Of a stretch of DNA of 64,000 bases, positions 63,016 through 64,000 are shown in pieces. Under the pieces are notes generated by a model, which saw only the letters and a list, made by a program, of their open reading frames with translations, was not told where the DNA came from and did not search any database. A program made the position numbers and the translations under genes. Position 1 is the first letter of the stretch. Every line of letters begins with the position of its first letter. The DNA is from an uncultured Pseudomonadota bacterium (GTDB taxonomy: Bacteria; Pseudomonadota; Alphaproteobacteria; Rs-D84), in assembly GCA_902781465.1 (NCBI GenBank), contig CACZJK010000002.1, positions 44,334 to 108,333 on the forward strand, in the 5' to 3' direction.

Positions 63016-63150
63016 AGGTTCTCCCCCTGTGGGGGAGTGCGGCGCAGCCGGAGGGGGGTTGAGTTTTGTTCCAATCATCCGTTGTGTGAATACACCAGAT
63101 TACCCCCTCCATTCGCCGTCGCCAAGGCCCCTCCCCGTGGGGGCGGAACT
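63016..63150. repeat. GC-rich dispersed intergenic repeat
   Basis: Contains CTCCCCCTGTGGGGGAG, GCGGCGCAGCCGGAGGGGGG and CCCCTCCCCGTGGGGGCGG. The GGCGCAGCCGGAGGGGG part matches, inverted, the repeat at 50874-50978. Composition unlike the neighbourhood. It lies next to a repeat-protein gene, as does the other copy. Confidence 0.65.
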
Positions 63151-63151
63151 T

Positions 63152-64000
63152 TTAATTTTGGTTCTTTACTTTCCACCCAGCGAACACATAACCAGGCCTT
63201 GTTGGGGTTGGTGGTAATGTTAATGTTTCACCATAAGTACATTGGGATGTCGTTGGTTCTGTGCCATTATTCGCATACCATGTAATGTCGATAATCGCCG
63301 GTGATGAACCGCCCCATTTCGCATAGTATATTTTATCACCAGTTGCACCAGACGGTATTTCGGTAATTGCCGTTCCGGTAAACGCGGAATTATCATACCA
63401 ACCACCGAAAGTCTGGTTTTCAAGAACCGGTGTTGGTAATGTTTTTGGCGTCATTTCGGTAATATATCCGGTTGGTGCAACGGTGCCGGCCGGAAAAGAA
63501 CCATCGTTCAATTCGAAACTTAGCGTATATGGCGTTCCACACCATGGTTTGCCGGCGTTGGTAAAGTTTGAACGTGTTGTCGTTGTGGTGCCGGACGGAC
63601 ATGTTGCCAATAATCCGGTACCATAAAACATATTTTGTGCCTGATTTGTTGGTGATGAATTTGTCGTAATACCCGAAAGGAAATTCCCCGGAACATAATT
63701 TACTGTATTTGTTCCATCCGTAAATCCCGTCAATCCGCTGCAGCCATAGAATGTTTGGTAAAACATACGATTTGCCGGGGCACCCTTTATCCCCGCAAAC
63801 AGGTTTTCCGGGATTGTTCCCGTCAATTTGCTGCAGCCAGAGAATGTGCTGTAAAACATACCACTTGCCGGGGCACCCTTTATCCCCGCAAACAGGTTTG
63901 CCGGTATTGTTCCCGTCAATCCGCTGCAGTTATAGAATGTGCTGCCAAACATAGAATTTGCCGGGGCACCAGATATCCCCGCAAACAGGTTTTCCGGGAT
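63152..64000 (-). CDS. BspA-like leucine-rich repeat protein with InlB-type C-terminus (5' part outside window)
   Basis: 282 visible residues; the frame is still open at 64000, so the start is outside. BspA/LRR_5-type repeats of 31 residues (F-x-x-T-F-x-x-C-S-x-L-T-G-T-I-P-x-N-L-F-A-G-I-x-G-A-P-A) are encoded by nearly identical 93-bp units from 63766 up to the edge. A diverged repeat and PF09479-type repeats follow, ending GYVFAGWKVKNQN as in the 50383-50853 protein. Probably a surface protein; identical DNA repeats favour length change by recombination (inference). Confidence 0.8.
   Translation of the reverse strand: MPENLFAGISGAPANSMFGSTFYNCSGLTGTIPANLFAGIKGAPASGMFYSTFSGCSKLTGTIPENLFAGIKGAPANRMFYQTFYGCSGLTGFTDGTNTVNYVPGNFLSGITTNSSPTNQAQNMFYGTGLLATCPSGTTTTTRSNFTNAGKPWCGTPYTLSFELNDGSFPAGTVAPTGYITEMTPKTLPTPVLENQTFGGWYDNSAFTGTAITEIPSGATGDKIYYAKWGGSSPAIIDITWYANNGTEPTTSQCTYGETLTLPPTPTRPGYVFAGWKVKNQN

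Noticed and set aside
63766..64000. Direct repeats as a CRISPR array
   Set aside because: The 93-bp units are in-frame protein repeats without spacers, and no cas genes are present. No CRISPR array was seen elsewhere in the window.

Overview
The window looks like a chromosome segment of an AT-rich, small-genome alphaproteobacterium. Class-level markers are a TrcR/DUF1013 cell-cycle regulator downstream of cysS, a DUF2155 envelope protein, a Tat-exported AmiC amidase, an XRE regulator of the alphaproteobacterial type, tolQRA, ihfB and an AddA-type helicase. Several exported proteins carry Listeria/Bacteroides-type (InlB B-like, PF09479) or BspA-like leucine-rich repeats. Together with the base composition this points to an uncultured gut- or host-associated lineage, possibly the group known from metagenomes as RF32/CAG-239. 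That placement is inference; there is no rRNA gene here to test it.

Layout. 1-5.4 kb: a partial exported protein, then a + strand run of a degenerate alpha/beta hydrolase, ruvB, an ADP-ribosyltransferase-like gene, ybgC and tolQRA, closed by a bidirectional terminator shared with rnpB on the - strand. 5.6-19.8 kb: secA, dnaE, rsmH, two conserved unknowns, an 810-aa Cys-rich exported protein, an XRE regulator, gpmI, tadA and rsmD. 20-27.4 kb: rplY, dnaK, a PFK with unusual active-site residues, a LysM protein, tRNA-Gly with a duplicated 3' end, and a frameshifted HNH gene. 27.6-32.1 kb: the rpsP-rimM-trmD-rplS operon interrupted by six small genes, most of them Cys-rich and partly paralogous. 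32.1-43.7 kb: DUF2155, tsaD, an APH-like kinase, xseA, recN, AddA split into helicase and nuclease ORFs, and a membrane-anchored coiled-coil protein. 43.8-50.2 kb: an exported protein behind a structured leader RNA, a guanylate kinase-like protein, rpoD, trcR, cysS and a muramidase-like protein. 50.3-64 kb: exported repeat proteins, a fused accD-accA, ihfB, a peroxiredoxin, an alkyltransferase-like protein, amiC, prfB with its programmed frameshift, four tRNAs in total across the window, and dispersed GC-rich repeats.

The most interesting signal is a ~175-nt structured RNA present three times (43818-43996 +, 51832-52003 -, 57274-57446 +). Each copy lies directly upstream of a gene for an exported protein. 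Paired positions change together between copies in at least three helices, and a conserved TTGGAG segment can pair on either side. This looks like a cis-regulatory leader family for surface proteins that I do not recognise. A second signal is a pair of tRNA-3'-end duplications, each preceded by a short CGCAGG..CCGAG hairpin cassette.
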